Of a stretch of 64,000 nucleotides of DNA, positions 43,963 through 56,212 are shown in pieces (positions within the stretch are counted from its first letter, which is position 1; each line of letters starts with the position of its first letter). This stretch comes from Corinectria fuckeliana (lineage: Eukaryota; Ascomycota; Sordariomycetes; Hypocreales; Nectriaceae). The notes under the pieces were generated by a model. That model saw only the letters and a program-made list of their open reading frames with translations. It ran no database searches and was not told the origin of the DNA. Made by a program: the position numbers and the translations under genes. Location: NCBI GenBank assembly GCA_019137255.1, contig WPDH01000025.1, positions 33,147 through 97,146 on the forward strand, read 5' to 3'.

Positions 43963-45265
43963 ATGGAGCCTGATACCTGTCCTCCATCCTCAGAACCGAC
44001 GTGAGTCTCAACAACCAAACCCCATAGCCCTGTCTGCGTTGCGGTTACAGATCACTACGGCTGACATATACTGTCTTATAAACAAAAGACTCTCGTTCAC
44101 ACAGGGCCTCATTGTTGGGCAGCTTTCTGTCGTCCTCGTCTTAGCTGCTTTCATCAAATTTTTCATCTTTGGTGACCCGCCATCCCCCGACGTCACCGCG
44201 TCGTTGAGGGCCACTGAGCGCAGGTCGAGGACCCTCGCCCATAAGCGCTCTCTCCTGAGTCTGCGCTCGCCTAGCATCCGTCCAGCCCAGTCGCCGAACC
44301 GCAAGAAGTCAAGCGTCTTGAGGAGCCCCCCCGCGTTGACCATTGGATCTATCCTGAGCAAGACGTACTACAATGTCGATAGCCATCAGCCCGAAAGCCT
44401 GGACTGGTTCAACGTCCTTGTGGCCCAGACCATCGCGCAGTTTCGGAACGATGCCCAGCACGATGACGCTATTCTCAACTCCCTCTCCAAGGCCCTGAAC
44501 GGAACCTCGCGGCCTGACTTCGTCGATGAGATCCGGGTTACGGAGCTAAGCCTAGGCGAGGACTTCCCCATTCTCAGCAATTGCAGAGTCATCCCTGTTG
44601 ACGAAGATGGTTTGAGTCTTGGGAACGGAAAGAAGTTTGACCCTGCCACAGCAGCGAGGGACGGCACCCGTCTCCAGGCCCGGATGGATGTGGACTTGAG
44701 CGACATGCTCACCCTCGCCGTCGAGACCAAGCTCTTGCTCAACTACCCCAAGAAGCTATCTGCCGTGTTGCCCGTCGCCCTGGCCGTTTCCGTGGTAAGA
44801 TTCAGCGGCACACTATCCATATCATTCATCCCCAGCAACCCCTCACAGTCTACTCCTACGATGATGGCCCTTCATTTTCTGGACGACTACCGGCTAGACT
44901 TTTCGATCCGAAGCCTGCTGGGCAGCCGATCTCGTCTTCAAGACGTCCCAAAGATTGCACAGCTTGTCGAATCACGCCTTCATCGATGGTTTGACGAGCG
45001 GGCTGTCGAGCCGCGATTCCAGGAAATTGCGCTTCCGAGCTTATGGCCACGGAAGAAGAACACGAGAGGGCCAGACGAGACGATGGCCGACGGCACAGCC
45101 TCCAACCGCTCAAAGAGTAAGGACGCTGGCCGCGAGCTACGAGAGGAAACTCGGAGGGAAAGCTTCGGCGACGCAGAGGGGACGGTCAGACATCGGCGAA
45201 GGGGGAGAGAAGGTGAAGAATTTCAGATGCCGGGAGCCATGCCTGGTATCCAGATGGAGTTGTGA
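43963..45265 (+). CDS. MMM1: ERMES subunit Mmm1
   Basis: An ER-membrane subunit of the ER-mitochondria encounter structure; its SMP domain moves phospholipids together with Mdm12. Two exons, 43963-44000 and 44089-45265, give 404 residues. Exon 1 encodes only MEPDTCPPSSEP plus a split Thr and joins to LSFTQGLIVGQLSVVLVLAA, the single membrane anchor (about 19-40). The SMP domain runs from about 115 to 325, beginning SLDWFNVLVAQTIAQFRND. The C-terminal ~75 residues are charged and disordered, ending in PGAMPGIQMEL. An alternative ATG-containing frame runs through the intron but lacks the conserved start. MMM1 converges with RCE1. Confidence 0.94.
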
Positions 45266-45569
45266 TGATCAAATGTAAGAGATAGAGAGAGAAAAATAAC
45301 GTCGCGCTTGTTTGGAGGGACCTCTTTAGGTTTGGCGTGTGACGATGCAGAGCGTCTAACTTTACGACATTCACAGCCGTGTATCTCGTTCAGGCATAAG
45401 TCTCATATACACATGGGTAGATCCCCCGGTTTGATGCAGAGAGCTGGTGCTAGAGGGGGTTTGGGCAAACCACGTATAGGATGAAGAAGAGAAGGCCATG
45501 TATTCTAGTATGTTCAAGACAGCTAGGGGGATGAGTTTTCTTATAGGGAGCTCAGCTTGGTCTATGGCT
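45266..45569. other. convergent 3' region MMM1/RCE1
   Basis: 304 bp between converging stop codons. No gene or repeat of note. Confidence 0.5.
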
Positions 45570-46852
45570 TTAGAATCCGGCCAGGGCCATAGGAGTCTCT
45601 GTCAACGAGTACAGATTCCGCCACCAAGTGACCAGACCGCCGACAAGCAGCACGTAGTACGCGGCAGTCCAGATCTTCCGTGAAGAGGCAGCAGCTGGGT
45701 CCCGATCGCTGAGCCAGTAGGGATCGAGGGAGCCCCAGAAGCGAGGGAGGCCCATGCAGTTGCAAAAGGCATGGACGCAGATGACGGCTAGGAGGCTGCC
45801 AGTCCTCATGAACAAGAAGGTGGCGTAGGCGCCAAACAATGAAGTGTAGGACAGCTGGAGTACGGAGCGGGCAATGGCGACAGGAAGGGGAGTCTGGGGA
45901 TGGGTGATGCGGAACTCATAGAAGTGGTGCAAGTGAGCGAGACCGAAGACAAGCGGCGAGAGGAAGATGGTACCGGTGAGGCTAGCGCCGGCCCGGAGCA
46001 GCAACGGGACGGCGGCGGATCGGAAGAGACATTCTTCGGTGACGGGGCCCTGTAAGGGAAGCCCGGAGGGGGCAAATTAGCTAAGCGAGGTCGAAAAAGA
46101 AGCGGTGTGAGAAGCCAGGGGGGGGGGGGGGCTGTGAGGCGTCCGNNGATGATGGTGATGGTGATGATGGTGATGGTGATGATGGTGATGGTGATGATGG
46201 TGATGGTGATGATGGGTATACGTACAGCTACCATGTTCCTCCAGGTAGGCCAGTCGGCCCAGAGCTCTTTGAGAGGCTCCAGGGTCAGCCATAGGCGTGC
46301 AGCGCCGTCGACAACAAGGGACTTGTAGAGCGGCCCCGCGAAAAGCAGCGCCGTCAACCAGAGGGCGCGGACAGAGTCGATGAGGCCGAGCGGCCAGTAG
46401 CCCATGAGGTGCAGAGGCTGTTGCTGCTGGTGCTGGGACGAGAGGCGAGATGAGAGCAATGCGAGCGTCACGAGGGAGCATACGGCCGTCGACAACGAGA
46501 CGACGAGGACGCGGGCGCGGATGGCCTCGGGGGCGTCTCGTGAGCGGGTGGGCGAGGGGCGGGTCGTCGCCGAGAAGTAGAGGGGGGTGACATAGATGAG
46601 TGTGTAGGCGATCTAGAGGGCGCGAATAATTAATCCAGGCGAGGCAACGTCAAGTGAAGCAAGCGTGCAAGTGTGGGTGGGTGTTGTAAGGCGTCGTATG
46701 TTGTGGCAGAACGACACAAGGTGCAGGTATATATAGATGTGTGCATGGGTGGGTGAGGGTGAGGGTGAGGATGTAAGGCTCACCAGTAAGGCATAGGCTT
46801 GATATTTACCGAACCCCGCCGAGTCGGAGAAGGACGATGAAGTGGCTAACAT
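45570..46852 (-). CDS. RCE1: CAAX prenyl protease 2 (Rce1)
   Basis: An ER-membrane endopeptidase that removes the last three residues of farnesylated or geranylgeranylated CAAX proteins such as Ras. Exons are 46852-46784, 46612-46226 and 46049-45570, giving 311 residues. The glutamate-protease/ABI signature is present: Glu157-Glu158 and Arg162 in GPVTEECLFRS, then FGLAHLHH (His191) and HAFCNCMG. About eight hydrophobic segments are seen. Intron 2 (46225-46050) holds a GATGGT microsatellite, a G homopolymer and two undetermined bases, but both splice sites lie outside them, so the coding sequence is unaffected. Confidence 0.92.
46118..46215. repeat. poly-G run, assembly gap and GATGGTGAT microsatellite in RCE1 intron 2
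   Basis: A run of about 14 G (46118-46131), then NN at 46147-46148, then GATGGTGAT-type units to about 46215. All lie within the intron. Lengths are unreliable because of the gap. Confidence 0.85.
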
Positions 46853-49800
46853 TTGAGTGTGAGTGTTTTGATATTGCTGCGTTGCGACTTTCTGAGGGCT
46901 CCAGGTGTTGTCGGAGAGGACCTGGGAGGACGACGGAGAATAAAGAGGATTTTTTCAGCCAGAGGAAATATAAACGCTCCTTTATCTCTCTCTCCTAGCA
47001 CTTGACTCTCCTCGTATCTGTAGGGATAGCGTTCAAAGAATAGCGCAAGTTATGAAGTCGAGGATACGTGTGATACTGGAGGCAGCACGTATGTCGGATA
47101 ATGGGAAACGAGGCTGAACTAGGGAGGCGGGGAAGCGTTCGAAATGGCCAGACTCATTCAGCCACTGCCCATTGTGCCTTTGCTTCTCGGTCTGGGTGAG
47201 TGAGAAAATGTTGCGAGCGATTCAGCACGTCCCCACATGGTAAGCAAATAAGTGTTTAGAGCCGCAAGTTAGAATTTAGAACCTTGTCGTAACATTCTCG
47301 GACCCTTTTTTCTTCCCTTTTTTCCTTCTTCTCGCTTCGTTTGCCCTTGCATGTGAGCTAGTAGGTCTAGGGGAGCTACGTATTGTTATTATCGTGGTTT
47401 GGTTCCCGTGGGAAACGGATCATTGGATGTGAGCTTAGACCATGTAGTCAGTGGGGGAATTTGGAGATTGAGGTGGGGACCCAACGGATACGGTTTTTTT
47501 ACGTGGTCACTCGTTGCTGGACGGCTTCTTTGTTTGCTGACAGGCTCGCAAATTGCATCTTTGCCGTATTGACTTGCCGTGTCGTTGTCGTTTGCAAGCC
47601 AGCCATCTATCTACGAACAGGCCAGCAATCAATTTCAAAATTGGCAGAGGAGGCATAAATCCTCATCGACAGTAGTCCATAGGTAGCTACCTAGGTACGA
47701 AGTACGTAGCTGACGCCTCCCACTTCGTATCGTATTGGTTACCGCCCAAATCAACCAGGGACGCAAGTCAGCTATCTAACCTAGAGGAAGCCGGAATAAG
47801 ACAATCGTGACGGCGGAAGTCGAGTCACGTTCAGGTAGGTGGTGAGAGTCAATGTAACCCACCATAATATGCCTTGCTCCTGACTGAGAGGTCTCACATT
47901 CTACTATACCTTATCTCGCTCCGGAGATGAAGCATCTCATCCGGATTGGAGACAAACGCAAGTGTCTTCTCAAGGAACTTGGAACTTGGGAAGACGGCGA
48001 CGTCCATTGTCTTGAATATCTCTCGCTACCGCATTTGGATTAATCACCCCCGGCTCGGCCCTAGACTACATATGTAGTAGATGGCGGCCTGTAATTGATG
48101 AGATCATTAGGATTAATCATCTTCTGCTAGTCTGGAACATCCCCTTTCTAGTCTCCGGCGCGGTCGATGCTGAAGCCAAGCAGACGATCCGGATTCCGGT
48201 CGGTCGGCGACACGCCCTCTGTGGGGGAGATGATGGAATGTTAGTATTACCTAGGTACCTAGGTACCTACATATCTACCTAGAAGTATTCGTACATAATA
48301 GTAGTAGAGCACTGGGCGCTGGATGGTCTACTTTAACACGTTGCCACGTCGTATAGGGGTGGATCCTGGTGTTAGATTGCGCGCGCGCGTAGAGTGGTCC
48401 ATCCAGGCTTTTGGGTTCGCAGCGTTGACGGCGTCTTCATTCTAAGCCCAGCGAGAAGCGTACCATGATAGTAGTTATTATTAAAAGAAATCATACCCCG
48501 ACGGCAGCTTCACAATGAGCAGTCGCCGTCGCTGTTCACCTGGCAGACACCGGCCTGTGGTGAAACGAACAAGACGCAATGGAGCGGAGAGAGCGCAAAC
48601 GCTGCCTGGGCTGCAGCCGTCTGCAGTCTGCAGGTCGCTCTCGCAGCATCTGGCTGAACGTTGTTTCAAGAGGCGCTGTCTCACAGTTGCTAATTGTGTA
48701 GCAGGTTGATGGAACACGCGCCGAGGCAACAGCGGATGCGCTACGCAAGGGACCTGTATTACCGCCTTTATTGGCGGAAGAGCGCTGCGACGAGCTTTTT
48801 AAGAGGAAGAGGAAGAAGAAGAAGAAGAAGAAGAAGAAGCGCCCAAGAGGCCAGTTTTGACGGCCAATATATGCTTCCATTTTTATCTCCCGCGTTTGTC
48901 CCCTGTCTGATGACGAGATGCACATTCGCTGAATCTTCGTTTGCTCGTTTGTTCTACTTGGAGGAGAGCCTGCGTGGCCGATACAGAAGCGCAGCAGAAG
49001 GTAGCCCAATGGCTCGGTAGAACCACCAACGTAGCCCCCCGTCACCAAACCAGCCATTGTCCCTATCATGGCTAGTTTAGCCAATCCCTCGAGCTGCCAA
49101 CCTCTCCTATTCTTGTCCGGACAGGCAGTCCAAACGCTACAAACCGAAGAGTCACAGGCCAGCTGCCAAAAGGCAGAGCATTGGGTTTTGATTACCGGTA
49201 TGGTCTTCACATGCTTGTAAAGCGATTGGGACAATTACCTTGTGGTCGGTTACAACGTCTCGTTCTGAGACGGAGCAATTGGTCACAGGAGGCAATTTAT
49301 CTGTCTCTCTCTCTCTACCTTGACCTACTATGTAGGTAACTACCTAACTATCATTGTCTGTGTCCGGATCGGCTCTCCGGCCCTCTCCCCTCTTCCACGG
49401 AAGCTCCATTGAGGGTCTTCTCAGCTCACCCCCGGCCGGCCCAACGTCTCCGTGTCTCCCGCCCGCGCGTGTCGGTGTCGGTGACATGGTGGCCTCGTCC
49501 AAACGGTGGGCACCGTCCTGCAGGAGAAACCCTGCTGCGTCAGGTAATATCCCGTTAGCTGCAGAATAGCCTCGATGGCGCTACAGCACTGGTTGACGTC
49601 CATTTCCTGGCTCTGCAATCCACCGCGTCGCCGGCCAATGACAGAGGCCATCGCTTGCTGTAGACGGGGCGCGTCCCCTGGCAAGCCCACGCTTCCCAGG
49701 CTTTTTTGAAAGGTCCAGTACGAAGTACATGTCAGGGGCAGAAATACTCAGTACTTACTACTTACCACGAGTATGGGCGTATAGGGAGTACTACGTACCT

Positions 49801-50767
49801 AGGCTAGGTACATAAGTAGCAAATAGAGTAATCTAGCAAGTGGCAGGAATGGGCGAGAAACCTGGAAGGAACCCTCCAAGCTACTGCGTCTAGTCCGCAC
49901 TTTCCCCAGTCGTGGAGGCTGAGGTCTCACGCCCCCGGCCCCGGGCCACTATCCCATCCCTCTCCTGCCGGTCTTAGGTCGCAGCACAGTACGCAGTCTG
50001 CAGTCCTATGGTCGATTGGAGAAGCGGCCTTCCGTTTTTCCCTCTTCAAGCCAGCCTACCCGCCACTCCTTCCTTCCCCCATGATCCCATTCCGTGGACC
50101 TCTCCTAACTTTCTCGCTCTCTTCTCTCCTGGTCTCTCCTTCTCCCACACTCCTTCCACCCGTCACTCATTGTCACTCGTTGCTCGCTCGCTATAATCCG
50201 GCCATTGTCTGCCAGTCACTCCTTTATCCCTCCGCACGTTCTCTCACGACCATTGCTTCTGTCTGTTCTGCTTCTTTATTTGCTTCTTTTCCTGTTCCCT
50301 GCTCCCTGCTCCCTGCTCCTGGCTCTCTTTCCTCTTTCGGCGCTCCAGCAGACGCGGCGTTGCACTCACCACGGATCACCGCCCATCTGTTTCTTACATC
50401 GCTGTCTATCAGCTTCACTTTTTCTTGACCTGCTCGCTACGGCTCCTACCCGCGCGGCTCTTGCTTTTCTTCTTCTACATTATTGTCTACGTAAAGACAG
50501 TGCTACCGCTGCGACTCTATCTAATGCAACTTCCTCGTCGCGCTTAATTTTCTCGCTCTTCATTAATCGACTGCTCGCCTTACCTGTCTTATCAACCTCC
50601 GAACCTCCGACCCACTCTTCCGGCCCCCGATCAACACTACCGTCGCCGTCCGCATCGACCTCCATTCAAGTCAATCCGATTCTTCCCCTGGGGGTCTCGT
50701 CAGCCAATTCATTGATCGTCTCATTAGGGCATGGGACTTTCGGCTACTGCCGCCTAGTGCGTAGAGC
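46853..50767. other. 3.9 kb gene-free region
   Basis: I see no supportable gene. A 232-codon minus-strand frame at 49234-48536 contains a poly-Phe run from a GAAGAA microsatellite (about 48805-48840) and no domain. Palindromic CCTAGGTAC words lie near 47688-47698, 48251-48270 and 49795-49811, and GTACGAAGTAC at 47695-47705 and 49718-49728. A GCGCGCGCG tract lies near 48378. The last ~750 bases before 50768 are strongly pyrimidine-rich (CTCCCTGCTCCCTGCTCC near 50302), so they are probably the promoter and leader of the next gene. Confidence 0.5.
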
Positions 50768-53484
50768 ATGTCGGCTTCGCCGTCTTGCACTCCGCCGCGA
50801 CGGCCTCTTCACGAGCGCACCAGCTCCCAGAACAACCGCGTAGGGATTCGTCTTGTCCCATACAGCCCGCCCCGAATCAGCGCCGACGGCTCCCCTTCTC
50901 CCATATCCTATGCCGATGCGAGCACCGAGACCGACCCGGAACATTGGCCCAGGTGTGGTTCTCCTTTGGCTCCATCTAGTCCCTACTACGAGTCTCCATC
51001 GCCCGGCGCAGCTTGGACCATAATCCGCCCTCGTGCGCCTACCCCGAACTCGAGACACCGTTCGAGACTTGCAACGCCCGAATCGAGCTCCCCATGGCGC
51101 CCCTTGGCCAATGGTGAAGGTGATGGTGATGGTGATGGTGATGGTGATGGTGATGTCGACGCCGACGCCGACGTCGATGTCAACGTTCACGATGAATCTT
51201 TTCAATCCGCCGGCGAGTTTTTGCCATCTTCGCCCTCATCCTCTCGGCCTTCCTCCGCCCGTCGCCATGTCATCAACGTCCACTCTGACAAGACATTCTC
51301 GGTGCACCCCCACGACCTCTCAATTTCGTCAAACACCGATTCCATGTGGACTACTCCGCCCTCTTACACCACTCGAAGCTCCCACGGTCGCCAGTCCTTG
51401 GGGTCATTTAGCAATGACCCCCAAGACGGCCCTAGTTCTCCAATGACCCCCCTCACTGAACGCAGCGTGTCTAAGTCGCCAGACTTGTCGTTTACTCCGC
51501 GTGCTCAATCAAGTCCCAGAGTGTCACCTTGGAACTATCGCATGATTGGTGGCGTTCGAAAGGTTCCGAAGACTCCAGATCTCAAACAGAAGCAGCCTCA
51601 GCCTTCGTCAGGACCCTCGTCCGTGCCGCCCTTGCCGTGCCTACCCGAGATCGAACTCACCAATCCGATTGACGTGCCGTCAACGAAGTCGCTTAACGAA
51701 AAGCCTTCCTTCCGGTCAACACTTTCCGCCCAGTCGAGATCCACAGCCTCTGATAGGACCAACTATAAAATCTATGCCCAGAGCTCTCCTGTGGCTGTCA
51801 CCGAATTAGACAGCCTTCCTGCCTCATCCATTCACTCCAACTATGAGCTGCTTGGCGGTCACTCATCAGATCCTTCCGTCATTGACCAAACTCGACCTCC
51901 CACCCACGACAGCGACGCCAACTACGTCGTTCATGGTGGACCTTCGTCCTCTTCTTCCATTGTCGCTGTCAGGACCCGACAACAGCCTGAGTTCTCCCAG
52001 GAGAGTCTCATCGTCCCTCCTCTGCGACCGAATAAGAAGAGGTCTTGGGAGAGCTTTGGCTTGGTCAAGGCTCGCTCCCACGACTCCGTTCGTACAGGAT
52101 CGTTGACTTCCATCTCTACCATCATGACACAAGAGGCCACGCGAGCCCTGTTTGTAGGCCCAGCTACCATGCTACATCAGATTGGGCCAAACTGGAACCC
52201 TGCCACCGGTTCTACCCCCAAGCCAAAGACTCTTGTTCGCCCGCACCAGTGGAGCTCTCAACTGTCAACTGTCCTCTCTGAGAGTGAGGGAGGCAGCGAA
52301 CCTGCTTCTCGCGCACTATCGGTCGCTTCGCTTGCAGACAGGCGCAGCAGCAACCACAGTAAACACATCCTGAGCATGGTCTCTTCCCTAGCTGGCCTTG
52401 AAGAGCACGTTGGTGGGCCTGCCCATTCAAGAAGAAGCTCGCTGGAACCGCTCTCGGCGACGTACAACCGGAATGCGCTCCGCGACCATACTTCAGGCAC
52501 TATTCGCCTCATCCGCGATCATGACGAGGACGGCGATGGCCTTGCCCCCCTTGAGGAGTTACGACATCGTTCTTCACGAACTCGACTGGGGAAAATGCTC
52601 TCGAGTTACGCATCAGATCATAGCCTCAGATCGAGTGCCAGCTTCAATGCAGCCGTCCCGACTTGGGCAAAGTAAGCATCCTCACTCACTAACATATGGT
52701 CATTGTTTTCTTGGCTGACTGGCTTCTAGGGTCTACTATGGCAGTGGTGAGCGAAAATTCCTGGCATACAAACCTTCATCCGAGTCGATGTTCTCCAACT
52801 TCAGCTTTACCGACAGCCAAGCAGGCGGTCTCAGCCGCTCTCCAAGCCAAGACCGCTATATTTCTCACATCTTCAGCCCCCGTCGACGACCGCGAGACAC
52901 TGCGACGCAACCCGGAGGGCATCGCGAGTCGGATGCTGGATCAATGGACATCATACCCCTCCCACCCCACCCCGTTTTGTCGGTGGTACGCAACATAAAG
53001 AAACAGACGTCAAGTATCTGGTCACCACATCTGAGCCGGGATCGCAGACCTATTCGACACAGCATCTGGGAGCCCCCAGCATCAGACTGGGAAGCAAGGA
53101 ACGAATTGACTGGGCGACGAAACGCTCAGGTCGCCATGTTTGTCGTGGGTTTCATACTCCCCTTTAGTGAGTCTCCTCAACACACGAGCTAGTGCTGCAC
53201 ACCACATGATCCCTGCTAACGTGACTGCAGCTTGGATGCTTGCTGCGACCATTCCCATTCCCTCGACTGCTCAACTTAATGACGCTGAGCAGGGCCGAAG
53301 CACACCCGACGTGGATTTACGACACGAGCGCGTTAGTCATGCCCAACTCGTAAAAGACGACATGTACCGCAGTGCTATGTGGTGGAGGAATGTCAACCGT
53401 GGCATGTCCATCATCGGCCTGCTCGTGCTTGTTGCTATAATTGCCCTTATTGTTATCGGCACACGACAAGGCTGGGGTACCTAA
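50768..53484 (+). CDS. serine-rich fungal protein with two C-terminal membrane segments
   Basis: Three exons, 50768-52671, 52730-53166 and 53231-53484, give 864 residues. The first ~640 residues are Ser/Pro-rich and disordered, with a Gly-Asp repeat then Asp-Ala/Asp-Val repeats at 116-140 encoded by a GGTGAT minisatellite. The C-terminal ~220 residues are ordered: WEARNELTGRRNAQVAMFVVGFILPFTWMLAAT forms a first membrane segment (read here as NAQVAMFVVGFILPF), and SIIGLLVLVAIIALIVIGTRQGW the second, with a basic tail of only a few residues. This architecture occurs in conserved Ascomycota serine-rich proteins, and the layout recalls yeast cortical landmark proteins Bud8/Bud9, but I cannot establish that relation. 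Role unknown; possibly a plasma-membrane or cortical protein. Confidence 0.82.
51113..51155 (+). repeat. coding GGTGAT minisatellite
   Basis: About seven GGTGAT units in frame, giving Gly-Asp repeats in the 864-residue protein, followed by GTCGAC/GCCGAC units giving Asp-Val/Asp-Ala. Its length could vary among isolates without frameshift, since the unit is 6 bp. Confidence 0.85.
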
Positions 53485-54271
53485 AACCATCACATTTTTG
53501 AACTTTGGCGGAAACCCCCTCCCTGGACCAGCTGTTTGGATGACCAATGGCTGTGACACGTCCTGCCCTTGAAGTTACATCATGAAACTTGGGGCATCTC
53601 GACGATTTCACGACAACCAATGCATCACGATGCCTTTTCTTTCCTTATAAGCCAGCTTACGCTCCGCATCATTCACGATTCTTCTTCACGATTCTCGGTT
53701 TTTTGTTTTTGGATTATGCTTCTCTCTAAAGCTGCTACGACGCACGAACATTTATTTTGGATTCTTTCATCCAAAGTCTCAAAACGACACACGATCCTCA
53801 GGATTTACTTGACCTACAACTCCTTCACGACACATGATCTTTTGACGCATCTCAGCAGACACCTCGGCGCTCAATATTCCTTTTCCCTCTTTCACCACGA
53901 TTATGAGCCCTTGTACCACCAACAACCTACCATTTACAGACAATATTGTGTACTTGTACTAGTTAGATTCGACAATGCCGGACTTCAAAGCGAACAGCAT
54001 GACATGCTCATTCTTATGATACCATGTAATTACTGGCCCTAATGATTCGGGCACATACTTTCCCAGAGATAGATATAATGATGTGAGGTAGAATCTGCAA
54101 CTAGATTTATCATGTTATACACGACGTTCCTTTTCTCTATCACTACTTTGTATTTGTGTAGATCTCTGCGCTCGCGTAATACGAAAACCGTATTCACCAT
54201 GAAGCATACTTACGAGCTTAAGTCATCTAGTTGAAGTACATGGACTGTACTTAATGTGGCCTAGGGGCTGG
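53485..54271. other. convergent 3' region before ALE1
   Basis: 787 bp, AT-richer, with repeated ACGATTCTT/ACGACACA-type words. A 157-codon plus-strand frame (53569-54042) has no recognisable domain and lies where the long 3' untranslated region of the serine-rich gene is expected. Confidence 0.5.
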
Positions 54272-56212
54272 TTACATTTTCGTCCTTTGCTTCCTTTGCC
54301 GTGCCTCAACTTCAGCTCGAATTTCCTTGACGGCTTCGTTGAGGTCGCTTTCCAAATCCTTGGATATGCCGAGGATGGGTTCCCTGCCCGTGAGGCTTTC
54401 GGTGCTAATGGAGCGAACCAGCTTGGCGGTCCGCCTACCCTGGCGCTTTTCGAGCTGCTCCCGGAGAGCGGCCCTTCCAGGGGACGAGAAGAAGACAAGG
54501 GACACAAAGGTCCAGATGACGGCGTAGAAGTAGACGCGGGACCAGGTAAGGACGGAGCCACTGAAGGAAAGGACAATAAAGGGTGTCGTGGTAAAGGAGA
54601 ACGTAAGCTGGGTGGCGAGGTAGGAGGCAAAGTCATAATACTTCTTCTTGGGGGTGGGATCCCCAGTGATGGGGTCTAGGAAGAAGGGCCGGACGTGTCG
54701 TCGTACATCTAGGGAGAGAGAATATGTTAGCATGAACAAAGGAGGACAAGCGAGAAGAGTGGCGACGGTGAGGGCATTGCGGATAGGCTGTGTTGGAGTG
54801 AGATAACTGACTCTTGGCAACGGTCTGGATGAAGCTAGCGAGGATGAAGCTCATATAGTAACCGGGGTAGAAGCCATGCCAGAGTGCGCTGGTACCAAAG
54901 GTGGCTAGGCTTGCGCGGAAGCCTGGCTTCTTGCCTCTCGGGGTGACGCGCAGATAGATGTAGTTCCGTAGCCAGTTACTGGTATTGATGTTCCAGCCGC
55001 CGAGGTAACCTCGTGGGTTCTGGGCTGTCTCGACCTCCCACGGGTCAATATTCTGGAGGCGGTTCCACGAGATCTTGCCGGTGACAGGGTCGACGCCGTT
55101 GTAACCAAGGCCGGCGAGGATACAGGAACCTTCAGTGAGGGACCAGACGCCGTAATATTTAAGACGGGCGACAAAGTTAACCAGGTGCATAATCCAGACT
55201 CGACGGAAGAAGCCGTATTCGACGTAAGAGTCTCCCGTTAGAGTATCCGGGTTGTATGAGCCCGTCATGGCCATAAACAAGCCGATCCAGAATAGACCGC
55301 TGAAGGCCTTCCAGGCAGCTGGACCGCCACTGCGAGGTATCTTCCGCTTCCTCCTAACGGGGGGCTTCTTGGAAGGGTCAACGTGGGAGGAGACGTCAAA
55401 CATGGTGGTATCGAGCCAGCGGCGATAGTCGGCGAAATCGAAGGAAGGGCCGGCAAATAAAGCCGGGAAGAAGAGGACCCAGCCGGCGTAGTCGAGTAGG
55501 GATGGGAGCTCGTTGAGCATGCGGTCACGCTGGAAGTCAGAGAGCTGCTCCGGGGGAAGTTGGCCGTCGGCGACGTTCCAGCAGAAGGCGCTGAGCTTCA
55601 TAAGGAGGACCATTTGCGCGCCGGTGACGTCAACAGAGGAAGGGCTATCGGCGGCCTGGCGGGCGATATGGCTGATGGACATGTGGCCCATGACGAAGGC
55701 GAAACCAATCCAGGGCATGTAGGGGCTAGAGCGGAGGAACTTGGCGATGCAGAAGGCGCCGCCGGCGCTGATGAGCAGAGTGCAGACACCATCCCAGAGG
55801 TCGAAGAGGCCGACGAGGTAGAAGACGGAGACGCTAATTTTGGGGGGGATTCGTTGTGAGCTGGAGAGGCGCGTTGTGGCTGTGACGACAGAGGAAGTCG
55901 ACCTACCTGATACTGAAGAGGTTTTTGGCATCCGGTCTCGAATCGGGAATGCGCTTTAGGAGAGCGGCGAGTGGGAAAGAGATAAGGAAGGAGAATATGA
56001 GCTTGACTAGAAGAAGATAGGACAGTTAGAGTGCCATTCGCAAGGAAATGGAGGGACAGGGTTGCGTCGCTCACCTTCGTCGGTAGAAGCACCGAGGCTT
56101 GAAGCAAGAGCCTCGAAAGCTGGATAGAGCGAGCGGCTCGGATTAGCGACGACGAGCGGCTTGAAGCGAGCCAGAGGCGATTCGACTCACGGTGATGGAT
56201 AAAGAGCAACAT
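54272..56212 (-). CDS. ALE1: MBOAT lysophospholipid acyltransferase (Ale1/Lpt1)
   Basis: A multi-pass ER acyltransferase that re-acylates lysophospholipids in the Lands cycle. Five exons, 56212-56191, 56119-56075, 56006-55907, 55833-54812 and 54708-54272, give 541 residues. Exon 1 has only 22 bases and joins to PFEALASSLGASTDE, KLIFSFLISFPLAALLKRIP and VSVFYLVGLFDLWDG, the conserved N-terminal region. MBOAT landmarks are the Asn-containing NINTSNWLRNYIYLR and the His-containing TFGTSALWHGFYPGYY. Intron 4 (54811-54709) was placed to give TVAKNVRRHVRPFFLDP; reading through it adds a hydrophobic stretch not expected in the family. The C-terminus is basic (EARQRKQRTKM), with a lysine near the end that could serve in ER retention. 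Confidence 0.9.

Noticed and set aside
46149..46215. CRISPR-like regular repeat
   Set aside because: Units are 6-9 bp without spacers; it is a microsatellite inside a fungal intron.
48536..49234. 232-codon minus-strand frame
   Set aside because: Contains a poly-Phe run from a GAAGAA microsatellite and no domain.
53569..54042. 157-codon frame after the serine-rich gene
   Set aside because: Falls in the expected 3' untranslated region; composition is repeat-like and no family signal is present.
54709..54811. Reading ALE1 straight through the last intron
   Set aside because: It adds a hydrophobic stretch in a different frame; the GT-AG intron restores KNVRRHVRPFF, as in the family.
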